NCBI RefSeq assembly: GCF_014489615.1
Contig: NZ_CP060825.1
Span: forward strand, 3,548,501-3,612,500
Direction: 5' to 3'
Length of the DNA: 64,000 nt
DNA from: Streptomyces genisteinicus
Lineage (GTDB): Bacteria; Actinomycetota; Actinomycetes; Streptomycetales; Streptomycetaceae
This document shows positions 8,720 to 19,208 of this stretch, one piece after another; within the stretch, counting starts at the first letter, position 1, and the number at the start of each line of letters is the position of its first letter. Position numbers and translations under genes: made by a program. The notes beneath the pieces were generated by a model, which worked only from the letters and a program-made list of their open reading frames with translations, had not been told where the DNA came from and searched no databases.

Positions 8720-9805
8720 TCAGCCCGTCAGGGTCTTGCGGAAGGCCTCCGCGGTGTGCAGAAAGACATCATTGGCCTCGCCCTCACCGATGGTCACGCG
8801 CACGCCCTCCCCCGCGAACGGCCGCACCACGACGCCCGCGCTCTCGCAGGCCGCGGCGAAGTCGAGGGTCTGCTCGCCGAGACGCAGCCACACGAAGTTC
8901 GCCTGGGTCTCCGGCACCGTCCAGCCCTGGGCGACCAGCCCTTCGTACACCCGGGTCCGCTCGCACACCAGCGAGCCGACCCGGCCCAGGAGCTCGTCCT
9001 CGGCCCGCAGGGAGGCGACCGCCGCGTCCTGGGCGAGCTGCGAGACGCCGAACGGCACCGCGGTCTTGCGCAGCGCGGCGGCCACCGGCTCGTGGGCCAC
9101 CGCGAAACCGACCCTCAGCCCGGCGAGGCCGTACGCCTTGGAGAACGTCCGCAGCACCGCCACGTTCGGCCGGTCCCGGTAGATCTCCAGACCGTCCGGC
9201 ACCTCCGCGTCGCGGATGAACTCCCGGTACGCCTCGTCCAGGACCACCAGCACGTCGGAGGGCACCCGGTCGAGGAACCGCTCCAGCTCGGCGCGGCGCA
9301 CGACGGTCCCGGTCGGGTTGTTGGGGTTGCAGACGAAGATCAGCCTGGTGCGCTCGGTGATCGCCGCCGCCATCGCGTCCAGGTCGTGCACCTCGCCCGC
9401 GGTGAGCGGCACCTGGACCGAGGTCGCCCCGCTGATCTGCGTGATGATCGGGTACGCCTCGAAGGAGCGCCAGGCGTACATCACCTCGTCGCCCGGCCCC
9501 GAGGTCGACTGGATCAGCGACTGGGCCACCCCCACCGAGCCGGTCCCGGTCGCCAGGTGCGTCGCGGGGACGCCGAACCGCTCGGAGAGCTCGTTCATCA
9601 GGCCGCTGCACGCCATGTCGGGGTAGCGATTGAAGTTCCGGGCCGCGGCGATCGCGGTCTCCATGACCCCCGGGAGCGGCGGGTAGGGGTTCTCGTTGGA
9701 GGACAGCTTGAAGGCGACCGGCCCGTCGGCCGCCGCCGGCTTGCCCGGCTTGTACGTGGGGATGCCGTCCAGCTCGGCGCGGAGCTTGGGACTCGTCTCG
9801 CTCAC
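8720..9805 (-). CDS. hisC: histidinol-phosphate aminotransferase family enzyme
   Basis: A 361-residue fold-type I PLP aminotransferase of the HisC family, acting on histidinol phosphate or, in the actinobacterial Pat branch, on aromatic 2-oxo acids. Seen: KLSSNENPYPPLPGV substrate motif near the N-terminus, VFVCNPNNPTG-like loop (LIFVCNPNNPTGTVV), VVLDEAYREF, and the PLP lysine in TFSKAYGLAGLRVGF. The start is GTG at 9805 with AGGAGG nine bases upstream. It stands alone: no other histidine genes are adjacent, so it is more likely the second hisC/pat-type copy than part of the his operon. Substrate cannot be told from sequence. Confidence 0.88.
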   Translation of the reverse strand: MSETSPKLRAELDGIPTYKPGKPAAADGPVAFKLSSNENPYPPLPGVMETAIAAARNFNRYPDMACSGLMNELSERFGVPATHLATGTGSVGVAQSLIQSTSGPGDEVMYAWRSFEAYPIITQISGATSVQVPLTAGEVHDLDAMAAAITERTRLIFVCNPNNPTGTVVRRAELERFLDRVPSDVLVVLDEAYREFIRDAEVPDGLEIYRDRPNVAVLRTFSKAYGLAGLRVGFAVAHEPVAAALRKTAVPFGVSQLAQDAAVASLRAEDELLGRVGSLVCERTRVYEGLVAQGWTVPETQANFVWLRLGEQTLDFAAACESAGVVVRPFAGEGVRVTIGEGEANDVFLHTAEAFRKTLTG

Positions 9806-10199
9806 CGCAGGTCCTCCTCAGACCGTCATGCCACTCGGTACCGCGGTGCGCGTCGGTACGGGACACCGGGCCTCCGCACACCAATACTGCTCACCTTATG
9901 AGGATTCGCCTCCGCTGCGAATGGCCCGCGGAAAGGAAGGGGGGAGCACGCCGCCCTGGCGCGCGCCCCTGGCTCACTCCGTGGCGCGCATCACCCGTAG
10001 TGGTGAGTTGAGACCTCTTCGCAACATGGACCCCTCGCCAGGCCCACGCGCACCGATAGCGGCAACTCCTCACCCACCAGCCCCAACTTCCTTGCTATAA
10101 AAGGCGCTTGAGGCTAAATGATCATGCAGAAACGTGCCTGTCAACGTGTGCATATGCGACCGGCCAGACCCACCGCCCGCGCCCTACTATCGGCACGCC
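9806..10199. other. divergent intergenic region hisC / lacI-type
   Basis: No gene seen. The right half is unusually AT-rich for this genome (CTTGCTATAAAAGG near 10091-10104) and contains the 9-mer AACGTGTGC and similar half-sites close to the LacI-type start, so it probably holds promoters for both flanking genes and a possible auto-operator. Confidence 0.4.
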
Positions 10200-11312
10200 A
10201 TGACAGCAGCAGGGAAGCACCAGGTGAGCCGGACGGAAACATCCCGCCGGGGCAGCCGGCAGGGGCGGGCGGGCATCCGGGACGTCGCCGCCGCCGCCGG
10301 CGTCTCGATCACGACCGTCTCCGACGCGCTCAACGGGAAGGGCAGACTCCCGGACGCCACCCGCCGGCACGTCAGGGAGGTCGCCGACCGGCTGGGCTAC
10401 CGCCCCTCCGCCGCGGCCCGCACCCTCCGTACGGGCAAGTCCGGGTTAATCGGCCTCACCGTGACGACATACGGGGATGAACCTTTCACCTTCACGGAGT
10501 TCGCCTACTTCGCGGAGATGGCCAGAGCCGCCACGTCGGCGGCGCTCGCCCGCGGCTACGCGCTGGTCATCCTGCCCGCCACCTCACGCCACGACGTCTG
10601 GTCGAACGTCGCCCTCGACGGCACCGTCGTCATCGACCCCTCCGACCACGACCCCGTCGTCACCGAACTGGTCCGCCAGGGACTGCCGGTCGTCTCCGAC
10701 GGCCGCCCGGCCGGCACCCTGCCCGTCACGGCCTGGGTCGACAACGACCACGAAGCCGCCGTGCTCGACCTGCTCGACCACCTCGCCGCGGCCGGCGCCC
10801 GCCGGATCGGCCTGCTCACCGGCACCACCACGGACACCTACACCCGGCTCTCGACCACCGCCTACCTCAACTGGTGCGAGCGCGTGGGCCAGGACCCGGT
10901 CTACGAGTCGTACCCCGCCCACGACCCGTGCGCGGGCGCTGTCGCCGCGGACCGGCTGCTGGCCCGGCCCGACCGGCCCGACGCCGTCTACGGTCTCTTC
11001 GACCCCAACGGGACCGACCTGCTGGCCGCTGCCCGCCGCTACGGGCTGCGCGTCCCGGACGACCTGCTGCTGGTCTGCTGCAGCGAGTCCACCGTCTACG
11101 CGACCACCGAACCGCCGATCACCACGCTCTCCCTCAAGCCGCGCCGCATCGGCACGGCCGTGGTCCAGCTGCTGATCGACGCCATCGAGGGAATCGACGA
11201 GGACCGGCCGGTCGAGCAGGTGATACCGACCGAACTGATCGTCAGAACGTCCTCCCAGCGCCGCCCGCCGCGCACCACCGTGAGCGCCCCGCGGTCACCC
11301 GCGAAGGACTAG
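10200..11312 (+). CDS. LacI-family transcriptional regulator
   Basis: A protein of about 370 residues with an N-terminal LacI helix-turn-helix (IRDVAAAAGVSITTVSDALN, then the hinge-helix segment GYRPSAAARTLRTGKSG) and a periplasmic-binding-protein-like effector domain to the C-terminus. It should bind a palindromic operator and respond to a small ligand, commonly a sugar. No sugar transport or catabolic genes are beside it, so its target is unknown and autoregulation is the only local possibility. ATG at 10200 has no good ribosome site; GTG at 10224, preceded by AGGGAAG, is an alternative that leaves the DNA-binding domain intact. The longer frame from 10134 looks non-genuine. Confidence 0.88.
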   Translation: MTAAGKHQVSRTETSRRGSRQGRAGIRDVAAAAGVSITTVSDALNGKGRLPDATRRHVREVADRLGYRPSAAARTLRTGKSGLIGLTVTTYGDEPFTFTEFAYFAEMARAATSAALARGYALVILPATSRHDVWSNVALDGTVVIDPSDHDPVVTELVRQGLPVVSDGRPAGTLPVTAWVDNDHEAAVLDLLDHLAAAGARRIGLLTGTTTDTYTRLSTTAYLNWCERVGQDPVYESYPAHDPCAGAVAADRLLARPDRPDAVYGLFDPNGTDLLAAARRYGLRVPDDLLLVCCSESTVYATTEPPITTLSLKPRRIGTAVVQLLIDAIEGIDEDRPVEQVIPTELIVRTSSQRRPPRTTVSAPRSPAKD

Positions 11313-11485
11313 ACCTTCCCAATAGGGACGAAACGACCGGCGAACCGGGGGTGCGGCAGGATTCATCACCCCTGGTGCGTCACACACCGCCGGGCTCATT
11401 CCTATGATGGGCGAACGACACCGCGGACCACCCCGACCAGGCTGGGCCGAGAGGTGAACGGCGGCGCGACGGTGTGGAGGGGTCG

Positions 11486-12559
11486 ATGACTCAGGGGGCC
11501 GGTCAGGGACCCGTGGTGCGGACGGCGACACTGCGCGATTTCCGCGTGCCGCCCTACGCCCAGGTGCCGGTGCAGTCGCAGTCCGCGGACCCGGGACACC
11601 CGGGCAACGCGTTCCCGGAGGGCGAGCCGCCGGAGGGCTACACGCCCACCGCACGCGACCTGCCGGTGATCAGCCGCGGCGGCCCCGGTGACACCGTCCA
11701 GGTGCGGGTCGACCCCGAGCCGCAGTCCCCGCCCGCCGGCCGCGGCCCGCTGTACGTCGTCGGCGACGTCCACGGCTACCTCGAGGAACTCGTCGCGGCC
11801 CTCGCCGAGCAGGGCATCATCGACGCCGACCTGCGCTGGGCGGCCGGCAACGCCCGCCTCTGGTTCCTCGGCGACTTCACCGACCGCGGCCCCGACGGCA
11901 TCGGCGTGATCGACCTCGTGATGCGGCTCTCCGCCGAGGCGGCCGCAGCGGGCGGCTACTGCAAGGCCCTCATGGGCAACCACGAGCTGCTGCTGCTCGG
12001 CGCCAAGCGGTTCGGCGACACCCCGGTCAACTCCGGGGCCGGCACCGCCACCTTCCAGGCGGCCTGGCTCCTCAACGGTGGCCAGAAGTACGACATGGAC
12101 CGGCTCCAGGAGGTCCACCTCCAGTGGATGGCCAGGCTCGACGCCGTCGTGGAGGAGGACGGCCATCTGCTGCTGCACTCCGACACCACCGCGTACCTCG
12201 ACTACGGCGCCACGATCGAGGACGTCAACGACGCCGTGCACCAGGTCCTCACCCTCAACGACGCCGACCAGTGCTGGGACCTGTTCCGCAAGTTCACCAA
12301 GCGCTTCGCCTTCCGCGACGAGGGCGGCGCGGAAGCGGTCCGCGAACTGCTCGGGGCCTACGGCGGCCGGCGCGTGGTGCACGGCCACAGCCCGATCCCG
12401 TACCTGCTCGGCGAGGTCGGCACCGAGGACGGCGAGGACGGCGAACGCACCCTGGTCGACGGCCCGCACGTGTACGCGGACGGGCTCGCCATCGCCATGG
12501 ACGGCGGAGTGACCATGGCCGGAAAGCTTCTCGTGCAACAACTCCCCCTCCAGGACTGA
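11486..12559 (+). CDS. calcineurin-like (PPP-family) metallophosphoesterase
   Basis: A 357-residue cytoplasmic phosphoesterase. The two-metal active site of PPP-type protein phosphatases is complete: GDVHG at about 93-97, GDFTDRG at 129-135, GNHE at 164-167 and a late VHGHSP. About 85 N-terminal residues of proline-rich, probably disordered sequence precede the catalytic domain. The substrate may be phosphoprotein or a small phosphoester such as a dinucleotide; the sequence does not decide. Start ATG at 11486 with GGAGG a few bases upstream; GTG at 11474 is the longer option. It stands alone between the LacI-type gene and a membrane protein of the same strand. Confidence 0.88.
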   Translation: MTQGAGQGPVVRTATLRDFRVPPYAQVPVQSQSADPGHPGNAFPEGEPPEGYTPTARDLPVISRGGPGDTVQVRVDPEPQSPPAGRGPLYVVGDVHGYLEELVAALAEQGIIDADLRWAAGNARLWFLGDFTDRGPDGIGVIDLVMRLSAEAAAAGGYCKALMGNHELLLLGAKRFGDTPVNSGAGTATFQAAWLLNGGQKYDMDRLQEVHLQWMARLDAVVEEDGHLLLHSDTTAYLDYGATIEDVNDAVHQVLTLNDADQCWDLFRKFTKRFAFRDEGGAEAVRELLGAYGGRRVVHGHSPIPYLLGEVGTEDGEDGERTLVDGPHVYADGLAIAMDGGVTMAGKLLVQQLPLQD

Positions 12560-12715
12560 GCCGGTCCGCGACAGGCGATTTCCCCGAACCCTCTGTCACG
12601 CCGCGCCGTCGCCGCTCTACCATCGGCTTATCCGTAGCAGGCTCTCCTCCGTTCACGCCCCCATCGCCCGGTACCGACGGGCGATCCGCGGCCTACGGAG
12701 CATCGGGGGATGCAC

Positions 12716-13534
12716 ATGAACAGCGCTCCGCACCTGCTGACCGAGGACCGCGCAGAGTACGAGCGGGTCCTCGACGAAGCACTGCGCCACGACCGGGAAC
12801 GCCGTGATCCGGCCGCCACGACGGCACGGCTGAGTACCGAACAGCTGCGCACCATGGCACTCAACGCGACGGCGCTCATCGTCGCGTCGGCCGCCGCCGA
12901 GTACGAGCACTACGTGAAGGTCCGCGCCGAGGTGCGCGCCGCGGCGGGCGGCGCGGGCCACACGACGGGCGGGCTCGCCCCCGCCGTCGGGGCCGCGGAG
13001 AGCGGCGCGGGTGTCGCCGCCGTGGTCGCCGTGCTCGCGCCGCTGCTCGCCGGCACCGCCGCGGCGATCTTCCTGATCACCGGCTATCTGCTGAAGATGC
13101 TCAGCCCGCCGCCGGCCTTCGCCGACACCCTGCTCTCCGCCGGATGGCTCTTCGGCGCGCTCACCGCCGCCGCCGTCCTCGCCGCCGCCGTCGCGCTGCT
13201 GCTCACCGCCCTGCGCAACGACGCCAGCCATGTCGCGGACGGCAGACCGTACGACGAGCCGCCCCCCGAGGTCAGGGACGCCAAGGAGGCGTGGTGCGAG
13301 GCGCTGCTGGACCGCGGCATCCTTCCCTTCCTGCGGGCCGCGCTGGCCGAACGCCCCGGAGCCCAGCCGCCCTCGGACACCGGACGGCCCGTGAGCCGCA
13401 TCCCCAAGATCGGGTACAGCGGCCCCGACTTCTCCAGCCCCGCCGAGGGCCGCACCTCGGGCCGGCGCCCCCGGTACACCAGCCCGGACTTCTCCAGCCC
13501 GGACTTCGGGGGCCCCGAACACCGGCCGGACTGA
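12716..13534 (+). CDS. two-helix membrane protein with C-terminal PDFSSP repeats
   Basis: About 272 residues, family not recognised. The N-terminal 80 residues are charged and helical and contain the segment EYERVLDEALRHDRERRD. Two hydrophobic segments follow: one in AVVAVLAPLLAGTAAAIFL, the other in LFGALTAAAVLAAAVALLL. The C-terminal tail is unusual, with GPDFSSPAEG, TSPDFSSPDF and GGPEH repeats. Both N- and C-termini would lie on the same side of the membrane. Two ATGs, 12710 and 12716, lie two codons apart; the second is listed. It faces thiC, which runs the other way. Confidence 0.75.
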   Translation: MNSAPHLLTEDRAEYERVLDEALRHDRERRDPAATTARLSTEQLRTMALNATALIVASAAAEYEHYVKVRAEVRAAAGGAGHTTGGLAPAVGAAESGAGVAAVVAVLAPLLAGTAAAIFLITGYLLKMLSPPPAFADTLLSAGWLFGALTAAAVLAAAVALLLTALRNDASHVADGRPYDEPPPEVRDAKEAWCEALLDRGILPFLRAALAERPGAQPPSDTGRPVSRIPKIGYSGPDFSSPAEGRTSGRRPRYTSPDFSSPDFGGPEHRPD

Positions 13535-13657
13535 ACCGGCGGCCGTGCCGTCCGGCGGTCCCGGAACCGTCGGACCACCCGCGCCCCCGGCCCGTGGGCC
13601 GGCACACCGGCCGGCCCGGTCCCGCGACCCCCCGTCGGCCCCGGGACCGGACGGCGG

Positions 13658-13674
13658 TGCCGCCCCGCGGCACA
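13658..13674. terminator. short hairpin between convergent genes
   Basis: GTGCCGC pairs with GCGGCAC across a CCC loop, between the converging membrane-protein gene and thiC. The stem is only 7 bp, so this is a weak candidate. Confidence 0.35.
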
Positions 13675-13700
13675 CGGCCGCGGGACGGGCGCCGGCCGGA

Positions 13701-15476
<1,776 letters not shown>

Positions 15477-15481
15477 GAGAC

Positions 15482-15592
15482 CTACTCCCTACGCCGGCAT
15501 TACCCGGTAACAGGTTCGGCGGTCGGCGCAGCCCTCCCGTACGACGTACGGCGATCAGCGCCCTCTCAGCCCGGTGCTCCGAGCTCCCGCGT
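15482..15592 (-). promoter_or_regulatory. TPP (THI-box) riboswitch of thiC
   Basis: Read on the minus strand, the leader holds the conserved THI elements in order: CTGAGA (15564-15569), GAACCTG (complement of about 15511-15517) and, near the 3' end, TAATGCCGGCGTAGGGA. These form the pyrimidine-sensing and pyrophosphate-sensing helices of the TPP aptamer. It ends a few bases before the thiC start. Outer boundaries are approximate. Confidence 0.93.
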
Positions 15593-15670
15593 GTGCAAAG
15601 TGCCTCCACGCTAGCGTCCGCTCTGGCGCGCTGAACAGAGGGCCCCCCGCGTTCTTGCGATGATCTGTCG

Positions 15671-17005
15671 GTGACCTCATCGCCGCAGAACCCCGAACCG
15701 CACGGCCACGACCACGGCCATGTGCACAGTCACGGGCCCGCAGCGCCCGTCTCCCAGCACCTGCGCAAGGTCATCGCCGCGGTGCTGATCCCCTTCGCCA
15801 CGGCCGTCGTCGTCGGCCTCGCGGTGCTCTGGCCGGGCGGGACACCCGGCCACGAGCGCTCGGGCGTCGGCTTCGACCGCCAGACCGAACAGGGCAGGGT
15901 GGTGAGCGTCGAACGGGTCGACTGCAAGGACGTCAACGCCGCGCAGGTGCCGCCCACCGGGGACACCTCGACCCCCGAGGGACGCGAGGCGGTCGAGTCG
16001 CAGCGCGGCGACTGCGGCAGGGCGACGGTCGAGGTGGTCACCGGGAAGGACAAGGGCCGGACCTTCGTCGAGATCGTCCAGCCGGACGCGCCGCGGCAGT
16101 TGAAGCAGGGGCAGGGCGTGGTCGTCGCCTACGCCCCGGACGCGCCCGAGGACCTGCAGTACTCGGTCACGGACGTCGACCGGGACTTCCCGATCGCACT
16201 GCTGGCGGGCATCTTCGCACTGGTCGTGGTCGTCGTGGGACGGATGCGCGGCGTGATGGCGCTGATCGCGCTCGCCGCGTCCTTCGCCGTGCTGACACTC
16301 TTCATCCTGCCCGCGATCCTCCAGGGGTCGAACCCGCTGGTGGTGGCGATCGTGGGGGCCAGCGCGATCATGCTGATCGCGCTGTACCTGTGCCACGGGG
16401 TCAACGCCCGCACGTCGGTCGCGGTGCTGGGCACACTGATCTCGCTGCTGCTGATCGGGCTGCTCGGTTCGCTCTTCATCGGCTGGGCGAGCCTGAGCGG
16501 CAACACCGACGACAACACCGGTCTGATCAAGGGGCTCTACCCGGAGATCGACATGAGCGGCCTGCTGCTGGCGGGTGTGATCATCGGATCGCTCGGCGTC
16601 CTCGACGACGTCACCGTCACCCAGACCTCCGCGGTCTGGGAGCTGCACCGGGCGGACCCGGGGATGGGCCCCCGCGCGCTCTACCGCTCCGCCATCCGCA
16701 TCGGCCGCGACCACATCGCTTCCGTGGTCAACACCCTCGTCCTGGCCTACGCGGGCGCCGCGCTCCCGCTGCTGCTGCTCTTCTCGATCGCCCAGTCGAG
16801 CGTGGGGACGGTGGCCACCAGCGAGCTGGTGGCCGAGGAGATCGTGCGGACGCTCATCGGCTCGATCGGTCTGGTCGCGTCGGTGCCCGTCACCACGGCG
16901 CTCGCCGCCCTGGTGGTCTCCGCCGACCGGCCGCAGGACCGGCCCGGCGACACGTCGGCGGCCGCCCCCGCACGGGGCGGCCGGGGGCGTCGCCGCAAGC
17001 GGTAG
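15671..17005 (+). CDS. YibE/F family multi-helix membrane protein
   Basis: A 444-residue membrane protein. A His-rich N-terminus (HGHDHGHVHSHG) precedes a first helix near residues 35-55, then an extracellular domain of about 120 residues containing a C-x(n)-C pair, then about seven further hydrophobic helices in the pattern of the YibE/F family. The conserved loop LLLAGVIIGSLGVLDDVTVTQ is clear. Function of the family is not established; permease-like roles have been suggested. The His-rich tail could bind metal, which is inference. The start is GTG at 15671; the tail ends in basic residues. It faces ssgA across a tandem-repeat region. Confidence 0.88.
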   Translation: MTSSPQNPEPHGHDHGHVHSHGPAAPVSQHLRKVIAAVLIPFATAVVVGLAVLWPGGTPGHERSGVGFDRQTEQGRVVSVERVDCKDVNAAQVPPTGDTSTPEGREAVESQRGDCGRATVEVVTGKDKGRTFVEIVQPDAPRQLKQGQGVVVAYAPDAPEDLQYSVTDVDRDFPIALLAGIFALVVVVVGRMRGVMALIALAASFAVLTLFILPAILQGSNPLVVAIVGASAIMLIALYLCHGVNARTSVAVLGTLISLLLIGLLGSLFIGWASLSGNTDDNTGLIKGLYPEIDMSGLLLAGVIIGSLGVLDDVTVTQTSAVWELHRADPGMGPRALYRSAIRIGRDHIASVVNTLVLAYAGAALPLLLLFSIAQSSVGTVATSELVAEEIVRTLIGSIGLVASVPVTTALAALVVSADRPQDRPGDTSAAAPARGGRGRRRKR

Positions 17006-17145
17006 GCGGCCGGGGCGGGGGCACGCGGTTCCTGGGCGGTTCCCGGGCTCCGGGGCCCCGGGCCGGGCTCGCAGGCTGCGTCGCGGACGCCAGGCGTCTC
17101 CCAAGGGGCTCGGACGCCTCAGGGTCCTCGGGCGTCTCAGGCGCT

Positions 17146-17210
17146 CTCGGACGTCACCGGGGCGCTCGGACGTCACCGGGGCGCTCGGACGTCACCGGGG
17201 CGCTCGGACG
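17146..17210. repeat. 19-bp tandem repeat
   Basis: Three exact contiguous copies of CTCGGACGTCACCGGGGCG (17146-17164, 17165-17183, 17184-17202) and the first 8 bases of a fourth. Degenerate relatives (CTCGGACGCCTC) flank it on both sides. It lies between the converging stops of the YibE/F gene and ssgA. Confidence 0.92.
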
Positions 17211-17218
17211 CCTCGGGC

Positions 17219-17653
17219 TCAGCCGGCGTTCTCCTCGGCGAGGATCCGGCCGAGCGCCTCCTCCAGGCTGAGCTCGAAGTCGCCGAGCGCGAGTTCCTGA
17301 CCGAGCGGCACCAGCTTGTCGGTGCGGTCGAGGAAGGCGACGAGCGGCGGGGCGCCCACCCGGAACAGCGCCGACTCACCGCCGACCCGGAGCCGGATGT
17401 GGACGTCGGAGAGCGTCTCGGGCCGGGTCGGCGCGATGTGCACGTCGCCGTCCCCGCTCGGCGCGTTGATCCCGTCGAGCAGCAGTTCCCGGCCGAACGC
17501 CCAGGTCACCGGAGCGTCGCCGGGCAGGTGGAACGTCATCCGCACCGCGTACGGATCGGATGTCTCGTAGCCCAGCTCCACCGGGATCCGGAAGGAGAGC
17601 TCGTCGGAGACGAGAAAGCTCATCAGGACCTCGGCCTGAACCGACTCGCGCAT
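17219..17653 (-). CDS. ssgA: sporulation and cell-division regulator SsgA
   Basis: A 144-residue SsgA-like protein, a family confined to morphologically complex actinomycetes, that promotes sporulation-specific septation and helps localise SsgB and then FtsZ. The sequence agrees closely with SsgA as I recall it: MRESVQAEV at the N-terminus, then MSFLVSDELSFRIPVELGY, TFHLPGDAPVTWAFGRELL, FLDRTDKLVPLGQE and the tail LGRILAEENAG. The start ATG at 17653 has GCGAGGT upstream. An upstream in-frame extension of 34 residues is not family-like. The regulator gene ssgR lies directly upstream on the same strand, the arrangement known in S. griseus and S. coelicolor. Confidence 0.95.
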   Translation of the reverse strand: MRESVQAEVLMSFLVSDELSFRIPVELGYETSDPYAVRMTFHLPGDAPVTWAFGRELLLDGINAPSGDGDVHIAPTRPETLSDVHIRLRVGGESALFRVGAPPLVAFLDRTDKLVPLGQELALGDFELSLEEALGRILAEENAG

Positions 17654-17793
17654 CACATACCTCGCAGTAGATGAAGCAATGAATGACCGTGCTGGCGAAG
17701 CAAGAAGTTGGCCAAGAACGATCCCCGTTGGGCGTGAAGGCCCTCTTGACGCCATCGTGCTGCAAGCGCTAGCAGATCACAAGGAGTGATTTT

Positions 17794-18564
17794 TCAGATA
17801 CTGATAGAGAAGGCAAGTGACCCCAGCAGGCCACCGATCCCCTCGCGTAACTGCTCAACTGCCGGACGCAGCTTGGCTTCTTGATGGAGGGGAAGCGAAA
17901 TGGCCATCGTCGCGGCGATGTCACCCACAGTGATCGGGATGGCCGCGCAGACGGTGCCGAGTGCGTACTCCTGGCGCTCGACGACCGGTTGCATCCGGTC
18001 CACGGAGGCGAGCCGCTGCAGCAGCGCCGCCCGGTCGCGGACCGAGTACGGGGTGACCGGCTGCACGGGATGCCGGTCCAGATGGTCCCTGCGCGCCGCC
18101 TCGTCGAGCTGGCTGAGCAGGCACTGGCCGATCGCGTGGGCGTGCCCGGTCTCCCGGAAGTCGGCCCATTCGTGCACGGCCGGGGAGGACGGCGTGTCCG
18201 AGACCGCCACCAGTTCGATCTCGCCCTCGCGGTAGACGGCGAAGTACACGGGCACGCCGATGGCGTCCCGCCAGTGGGTCAGGGAGTCCGCCAGCGTGCT
18301 GCGACGATTCTGCAGGTCACCGCTGCCGGCCAGCCGGTCGACGGCCGCGCCGAGGGTGAAGACGCCCTTGTCGCGCCGGAGATACTCCTCGTGCGTCAGG
18401 GTGCGCAGCAGGTGGTAGGCGGTGGGCAGCGGAATCCCCGTCTCCCTCGCGAGCTGCTTCGCCGGGGCGCCGTCGCGGTGCGAGCCCGCGGCCTCCAGCA
18501 GTCGCAACGCACGCTGCACCGAGCCGATCAGGGTGGGGACAGCGGCATTCGTGGCCCCGGCCAA
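17794..18564 (-). CDS. ssgR: IclR-family activator of ssgA
   Basis: A 256-residue IclR-type regulator: winged helix-turn-helix at the N-terminus (AKQLARETGIPLPTAYHLLRTL) followed by the IclR effector domain to the C-terminus. Its position, 140 bp upstream of ssgA on the same strand, and the family identify it as SsgR, which activates ssgA transcription in S. coelicolor. The start GTG/ATG choice at 18564 gives the usual short tail before the HTH. A nested 40-nt palindrome about 185 bp upstream may be a control site. The ligand of SsgR is not known. Confidence 0.92.
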   Translation of the reverse strand: MAGATNAAVPTLIGSVQRALRLLEAAGSHRDGAPAKQLARETGIPLPTAYHLLRTLTHEEYLRRDKGVFTLGAAVDRLAGSGDLQNRRSTLADSLTHWRDAIGVPVYFAVYREGEIELVAVSDTPSSPAVHEWADFRETGHAHAIGQCLLSQLDEAARRDHLDRHPVQPVTPYSVRDRAALLQRLASVDRMQPVVERQEYALGTVCAAIPITVGDIAATMAISLPLHQEAKLRPAVEQLREGIGGLLGSLAFSISI

Positions 18565-18747
18565 AGGTCACCCCCCAGGCATGGTGACGGGCAGCGGCCC
18601 GCCCGCGGGAACCGCCCCCGCGCGGCCGCGACCTCCGGCTCTCCCTGCGGGCGGTCCCGGCCGGGCGGCCGGTCCGACCGCCTGAGCGGTCGCACAACGG
18701 CGAAATCGCCGGTCGGATCCGTCATATGGGGAGAGGTGCCGAAAGGT

Positions 18748-18787
18748 GCGGCAGAGAGCTGCCACTCTAATGGCACGCCTCTGCCGC
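18748..18787. promoter_or_regulatory. nested palindrome upstream of ssgR
   Basis: Outer arms GCGGCAGAG / CTCTGCCGC enclose inner arms TGCCA / TGGCA around CTCTAA. Symmetry is perfect except for two 3-nt spacers. It sits in the 302-bp gap upstream of ssgR, with no other gene reading out of the gap, so it may be an operator or a structured leader. No factor can be assigned. Confidence 0.5.
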
Positions 18788-18840
18788 GACAGGCATAACC
18801 GGGAGCGTTCCCCCGGGCGGGCTAACGCGTCCGCCCGCCG

Positions 18841-18883
18841 CGCTCACCACTCCTTGCCCGCCTCGCTCACCACTCCTTGCCCG
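18841..18883. repeat. 23-bp-offset duplication across a stop codon
   Basis: The 20-mer CGCTCACCACTCCTTGCCCG occurs at 18841-18860 and again at 18864-18883. The second copy contains the stop codon and last codons (Gly-Lys-Glu-Trp) of the DUF5326 gene, so the gene end has been duplicated. Confidence 0.9.
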
Positions 18884-19088
18884 AGCCGCCCGACGAGCCC
18901 ATGAACTTCCGTACGACGAAGACCAGTCCGCCGACCAGGGCGACGAAGAGCAGCACCTTGAAGAGCACCCAGAGCACGAACCCGAGAATGCTGGTGATCA
19001 GTCCGCCGAACACGGCGAGGGCGATGACGGGCACCGCGATCCACTTCACCCACCAGGGCATCCCCGCGAATATCTCCCGCACGGCCAT
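18867..19088 (-). CDS. DUF5326-type small membrane protein
   Basis: A 73-residue protein with two hydrophobic segments (VKWIAVPVIALAVFGGLITSI and LWVLFKVLLFVALVGGLVFVV) and a short Gly/Ser-rich tail ending GSGKEW. It matches the DUF5326 family of Streptomyces as I remember it. No function is known. The start ATG at 19088 has AAAGAGGTGGG upstream. The stop codon region is duplicated 23 bp downstream, in another frame. Confidence 0.82.
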   Translation of the reverse strand: MAVREIFAGMPWWVKWIAVPVIALAVFGGLITSILGFVLWVLFKVLLFVALVGGLVFVVRKFMGSSGGSGKEW

Positions 19089-19208
19089 CGTCCCACCTCT
19101 TTCTCCGAGTGCGTGCTGTCGATGCTAGGCGCAGCGGCACCGCGTGCGGGGGCCCGCGGTCCCTTGGACTCCCCGGAACGGACCCTTAGGGGAACGGACG
19201 GGTCCGGG

